Assembly (NCBI GenBank): GCA_946807835.1
Contig: OX327686.1
Span: 14,260,001-14,324,000 of the forward strand
Length of the DNA stretch: 64,000 bases
Source: Ailanthus altissimus
Lineage: Eukaryota; Streptophyta; Magnoliopsida; Sapindales; Simaroubaceae
Reading direction: 5' to 3'
Made by a program: the position numbers and the translations under genes. The notes under the pieces were generated by a model. The model was not told where the DNA came from. It saw only the letters and a list, made by a program, of their open reading frames with translations, and searched no databases. Shown piece after piece: positions 59,872-64,000 of this stretch. Position 1 is the stretch's first letter. Each line of letters opens with the position of its first letter.

Positions 59872-60126
59872 AGGGCGTTTAAGCCGTTACTGGACGTAAA
59901 ACCAAAGGAAGATGTGAGCCACAATCACAACTACTTGTAAATACATGTGTTTTAATTTCAAACTTTATTTTATGAATAGTAGGGCTACTCATGTAGATGT
60001 CTTAAATTCAAATCTTTTTGTTCAATAATGCATGCGGGTCATTATGTTTAAATTTTTGTGTTTTATTTTTAACTCTCTTTTGACAAACTGTCGGGTTACC
60101 ATAATCATTGTTATCATTTGGCACTC
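59872..60126. other. Spacer between NABP-like ORF and LOG
   Basis: No ORF; it ends in the LOG promoter. Confidence 0.5.
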
Positions 60127-60134
60127 TATAAATA
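60127..60134 (+). promoter_or_regulatory. TATA box of the element G LOG
   Basis: CTCTATAAATACAG, 60 bp before the ATG at 60187; the same core as at 11449-11456. Confidence 0.72.
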
Positions 60135-60186
60135 CAGCACCTCAGTTTCTTCATTTTCATATATTGAGATAAAGGTGAGAGTAGAT

Positions 60187-60834
60187 ATGGAGGAAACCCA
60201 AGTTCGACAATTTCGAAATATATGTGTATTTTGTGGATCTAGTCCTGGGGAGAGTAAAGTGTTCGTAGAAGCAGCAAACAATCTAGGAAAAACATTAGCT
60301 GTAAGAAAAATTCATTTGATTTATGGAGGAGGTAGCCTTGGGCTAATGGGGTGTGTGTCAACAGCTGCACATTTAGGAGGAAGTTAAGTTTTAGGTATTA
60401 TTCCTACAGCTTTGGCCGTGGGAAACCTGACCGGGAAAACAATATGGGAAGAATTACAAGTCTCATCCATGCATGAACGTATAGCCAGAATGCTTTGCAA
60501 TGCAGACGCTTTTATTGCTTTACCAGGTGGTTTTGGTACCTTGGAAGAAATTTTTCAAATTGTCTCTTGGGCCCAACTGAATATCCACCGAAAACCCATA
60601 GGTTTGTTGAATGTTAATAACTATTTTAATTGCTTACTTTGTTTTCTTGATCAAGCTGTGGAACAGAATTTTATTTCACATTCGGCGCGACAGATCCTGG
60701 TTTCTGCTATTGAGGCGGATGAATTGATTAACAAATTACAAGCAGTTACCTACGAACCTGACCCAGCAATAACTCGGATCGATTGGTCAGTGGGCCTTAA
60801 CAAGCGAAAATTGGATCTGACACTCCGTTTGTAA
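60187..60834 (+). pseudogene. LOG-like: LOG-type cytokinin phosphoribohydrolase gene with one stop (element G)
   Basis: 215-codon, intronless LOG homologue, colinear with the copy at 11517 (about 64% identical over the first 66 residues and about 77% over the next 83, by eye). Visible: NICVFCGSSPG (11-21), YGGGSLGLMG (46-55), SSMHERI (93-99), PGGFGTLEE (113-121) and the tail NKRKLDLTLRL. Codon 67 is TAA (60385-60387), at the place of Arg67 in the other copy, so the product would lack the catalytic half. All later codons remain open, which suggests the stop is young. Start taken at ATG 60187 (MEET, as in the other copy); the in-frame ATG 60118 lies upstream of the TATA box. If the stop were read through or absent in sister copies, the enzyme would convert cytokinin nucleotides to free cytokinins. 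Confidence 0.93.
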
Positions 60835-62176
60835 ATTTTTCTTTTTATTTATTTATTTATCAGTACCATTATTTTAGTTTATATTTGCTTAAGTGTCTCT
60901 CAGGTTTGTTTCTTTCAAATAACTGGCGTTTCAGGTAATGTCTCCTATACTTTATCTCTTTCTATTTAAACATTGAGGACAATGTTTCATCTGGTTTGTG
61001 GGGAGGATAGTAGACATACTTTGCATTTTGCAAAAAAAAAAAAAAAAAAAATTGTGGTCCGACATTTGATTAAAATGGCAGAGTAAAGAGTTCATTCTTG
61101 AACTCTTGAGACGCATTCTAGGTCAAATTAGAATGGCTGAGTAAGGAGTTTTAGTACTAACTTTTGAAATGCATTTTAACTAACTTTTTGTTATTTTGTT
61201 TTATATTTCATGCATTGTCGTTTACTGCTTGTAGTCTTGGTAATTCTTGTATAAAGGAATTTGCTTTTCTGCCTAAGTATGATTTCAGAATTGTTTAGGT
61301 TGAGTCACTATTTCTATCTAGGTTACTAAAGAATGACTTCCAAAATATTTTTGAGCACAATGCTAAGCCTTGTGGTAAGATGGATGATTCAATTTATATA
61401 GCCAACAGAATTCCCATGTTTAAGTATATATTTTTCTAATCTCACATATCTTTTGTGAGTAAGTGGAAAGGTTGAGAAAATAGCTTATGAACTTTCATTG
61501 ATCCTTTGAATTGATTAATTTTTGTTTAGAATGATATTATTTGAATTAAGGGATAAGTTGGTTACATTTGTGCATAATATAATTTGGTGAGAAACCTTTG
61601 TAATGCTTCCTTGTATTCTTAAAAAAAAAAAAAAAAACACAAAAGTACCAAAAACAAGAAGAAAAAAAAAAAGAAGCAATTCAGTTTAATAAAGTCTTCA
61701 TTCAATTTTAGAAGACAAATACCTTGTAAAACAGTTTTCTCACCAAGTTATAATTGTATTATTCTCACAAGCCAATTAAAGTTCTAAAGTTGGCGTATGA
61801 TATGAATAATTGATTTTTAAACAAATAATTTTCCTATCTTCAGATCAATGTTAGTTTATATGTCTGTCCTTAAAATTGACTTTTTCTTGAGTGCTTAACT
61901 GTTTTCCAACTCCATAAGAGAAGTCCTAACCTTTTAAACAGTCATACACCTGTGAGGATATGGAGTTGAGGCTTTTACTTGGAGAAATTCTCAAGGCTAT
62001 ATCTATTGTGGTTTGTGGTTAGATGGTTATGGCTTAGTTCACACACACACAAATTATGGAAGTTGTAATTGAAAAAACCATGATAGCAACAGTGATCTCG
62101 AACTGACGTTTTGATTGAAGTGCTTAGGTAGTTTTGCATATTCTATTTACGCTTGAATTGCTAGAGACTAGCAATA
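60835..62176. other. 3' non-coding region of element G
   Basis: No ORF. It holds the sequence ACATTGAGGACAATGTTTCA (60972-60991), common ahead of the 3' LTR in Athila/Ogre-type elements, and two poly-A runs (61031-61049 and 61621-61637). Confidence 0.6.
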
Positions 62177-62192
62177 AGCTGGTTGGGGATTG
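62177..62192 (+). other. Polypurine tract of element G
   Basis: AGCTGGTTGGGGATTG, directly before the 3' LTR start. Confidence 0.7.
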
Positions 62193-63751
62193 TGATGAAC
62201 ACATGAAAATGCATGTTGTTAAGAGATTCAATCACTATTTAATGTCACTAATTTTAGTGTTTTCTGTATTTTTAGCTTGAAATAAAGTGTTCTCCTTAAA
62301 TTGTGATTAATGAATGTTATTTGGATAGGTTTAGGTAAACTGGACATAACTCTCAATGTAGAAATCGAAATGAAGAAATTCTTGAACCTGGTGCAACATG
62401 ACTCAATCTTACACAAATTTGAAGAATAGTGGAAAAGCCAAATCCAATATGTTATGGGCAAAAAAGTGAGATACAACAGAATCGGACTACAACTCTTACC
62501 CAGCTTGACCCAATTCGCGTATTTGGATCGTATCTCACAAAATACGTATTCAATTGGTATAATTCTTGAAGCTGTGAATTGCTGACTTAACTATCAACAA
62601 CTCGTATGTTTATGATAAAGTCCAAATCAGCCGTTATCATGGACCAAATCGCATTGCAAGTGGGTAAAATGGTTGTTGGCCAAATTCTGATGTATCTTTG
62701 GAATTTTGCTCATATCTCATTGGATACTCATCCAATTTGCATGAAATCAGTGCCTATGGAAAGAAGAGTCAAAATGCTACAACTTTCATGTCGGCTGCAG
62801 AAGCTGAATTGATCATTTACATTATCAAAAACGTGCTGCAAATGGATACACAAGTTATTGGCTTAAAACTATTGAAGATTGATGTCATCCATGACATATG
62901 TCCATTCATTGCCTATATAAGGAGACACTTAGGACGTTTTTAACAATAGAAAAATTTCTCTCTTCTTTTATTCTCATTAACATGTATTGTAATTTAGGCT
63001 AGAGTTCCTAGCAAGGCTAAGAGATGAACTTTTATGTGTAGTAAATCTACTTCCATGCTTTGATTCGGTGTCAAGAGCTATAAATGTTGTAAGTTTGGTT
63101 TTGATTAAACTCTTATCTATTTTATTTTCTATAATCCAGAGGTTATAATTCTCATGTCTCATATATGTTCAGTCATGCTTTTCTTATGTGATTCATGTTG
63201 ATTTATAATTGTTACTGGTTATATTGTTTTATATGTTAATCTTTTACTGCAGTATTGTCAATTTGATATATTGTCGATCTTGGATAACATGTAAGGGCAA
63301 TAAATGTTTGATATTCAAGTTAATCTTTTACTGCAATATTGTCAAAATGATATATTGTCGATCTTAGATAACTTGTATAAATAACATGATGTGTGTTAAT
63401 GCTTGCAAAGAGTTTAACTAAATCAAATACATGTGTTATTAAATGTGCTATATATTACATACCTTCCGATTGATTGTTTGGAATGTGAAACTTTCAGTTG
63501 AGTTATAAATATCGAATCAAAGTATAGAGTAGATTTATAAAGCATAATTGTGATTCTCAAAGCCTTGCTTAAATCATCATAAGACATTTTCCTCAATTCA
63601 TAGACAATTCTATCTCATCCGTTTAAATCAATTAACCATTTGCTACTGCTTTAATATTTTATTTCACTAACCTATTTTGCCAAGAGCTTCCTCGTAGGAT
63701 CGACACCTCAATCTATACTGCGATAGCCGCGTTATATTTTGAGCGTAAACA
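62193..63751 (+). repeat. 3' LTR of element G
   Basis: 1559 bp, colinear with 51361-52919. Confidence 0.96.
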
Positions 63752-63756
63752 CTGGT
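63752..63756. repeat. TSD CTGGT (right) of element G
   Basis: Pairs with 51356-51360. Confidence 0.95.
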
Positions 63757-64000
63757 TAAATGGGCCATGAAGTTGAGCGAGTTCGACATCCATTATAAAC
63801 CCCCAACAACTATCAAGGGGCAGGTCTTGGCCAACTTTATAGCCGAATGCACCTGCGAGTCGATAGGGTTCGAAGAGATAGGGACCAAAGCCACCGACCC
63901 CATTTTAAAAAAATGACTACTCTACATTGATGGAGTATCCAACCTATAAGGAAATGGAGTGTGGATCGTTCTAGTAAGCCCTGAAGGAGATAAGGTCAGC
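63757..64000 (+). pseudogene. Element E continues: RNase H end and second RNase H start
   Basis: Continues the frame that stops at 51355: KWAMKLSEFDIHYKPPTTIK and QVLANFIAEC, then LLYIDGVSNL and GVWIVLVSPEGD, the start of the second RNase H of Tat-lineage elements. Two stops (about 63914 and 63950) show decay. It continues beyond the window. Confidence 0.88.

Larger units (their letters stand above)
51361..63751 (+). mobile_element. Athila-like Ty3/gypsy element G with viral-NABP-like ORF and LOG
   Basis: Complete 12,391 bp element: two LTRs of exactly 1559 bp (offset 10,832, no indels, about 21 substitutions by eye, near 1.3%), TSD CTGGT, tRNA-Asp-type primer site, gag and pol in one frame (one TAG between them), then two extra ORFs, a 182-aa Cys-cluster protein and a LOG gene with one stop, before the polypurine tract. 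The DLGAS protease, tRNA-Asp primer site and gap after pol fit the Athila lineage, whose members often carry an env-like ORF there. It is inserted in the RNase H region of element E. Confidence 0.96.

Noticed and set aside
60118..60186. LOG start at upstream in-frame ATG in element G
   Set aside because: It lies before the TATA box at 60127, so it would not be in the mRNA.
1..64000. CRISPR array, bacterial operons, rRNA genes
   Set aside because: No regularly spaced repeats of that kind and no rRNA sequence; all features are those of a plant genome.

Overview
This 64 kb window is AT-rich plant (eudicot-like) nuclear DNA made almost entirely of nested retrotransposons. The evidence is plant-type Ty1/copia, Ty3/gypsy (Tekay-, Tat- and Athila-like) and L1-type LINE domains, tRNA-Met and tRNA-Asp primer-binding sites, target-site duplications (TSDs), spliced plant-like exons and two LONELY GUY (LOG) cytokinin-activation genes. 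I cannot name the species.

Layout. 1-~4255: decayed copia element A (+), cut by the window edge. 6050-15322: a complete, very young non-autonomous LTR element (identical-length 2717 bp LTRs, TSD AGGAT). Its ends are Tekay/chromovirus-like, but in place of gag-pol it carries two TATA-driven ORFs, an unidentified 397-aa protein and an intact intronless LOG, both antisense to the element. 16094-17507: solo LTR. 18780-24527: decayed LINE. 25457-34833: decayed copia B (-), with a solo LTR and another LTR inside it; it lies in a putative intron of an unidentified host gene (exons 25114-25200, 34893-34959, 35137-35220). 35809-43921: copia C (-), TSD GTTCA, with unusual TA...TA LTR ends and two solo LTRs nested in it. 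~44258 to the window end: Tat-type gypsy element E (+), broken by a 2.4 kb solo LTR (45449-47811) and by a nearly intact Athila-like element G (51361-63751, TSD CTGGT).

Main finding. Two structurally unrelated LTR elements each carry a LOG-type gene (cytokinin riboside 5'-monophosphate phosphoribohydrolase). The two LOGs share an intronless structure, a TATA box 60-68 bp before the ATG, the same N-terminal MEET, a changed HERK motif (HERM/HERI) and a KRK-[IL]-DL tail. They look like sister copies that moved between transposons rather than two independent captures. In element G the LOG follows pol, in the env-like position, next to a 182-aa ORF whose basic stretch plus Cys cluster resembles the nucleic-acid-binding (silencing-suppressor) proteins of carlaviruses and allexiviruses. 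A retrotransposon cargo module that may change host cytokinin status and RNA defence would be new to me; that function is inference.

The copia elements, the LINE and element E are broken by many stops and frameshifts. Element G has an in-frame TAG between gag and pol and a stop in its LOG. The element at 6050-15322 has an intact LOG.
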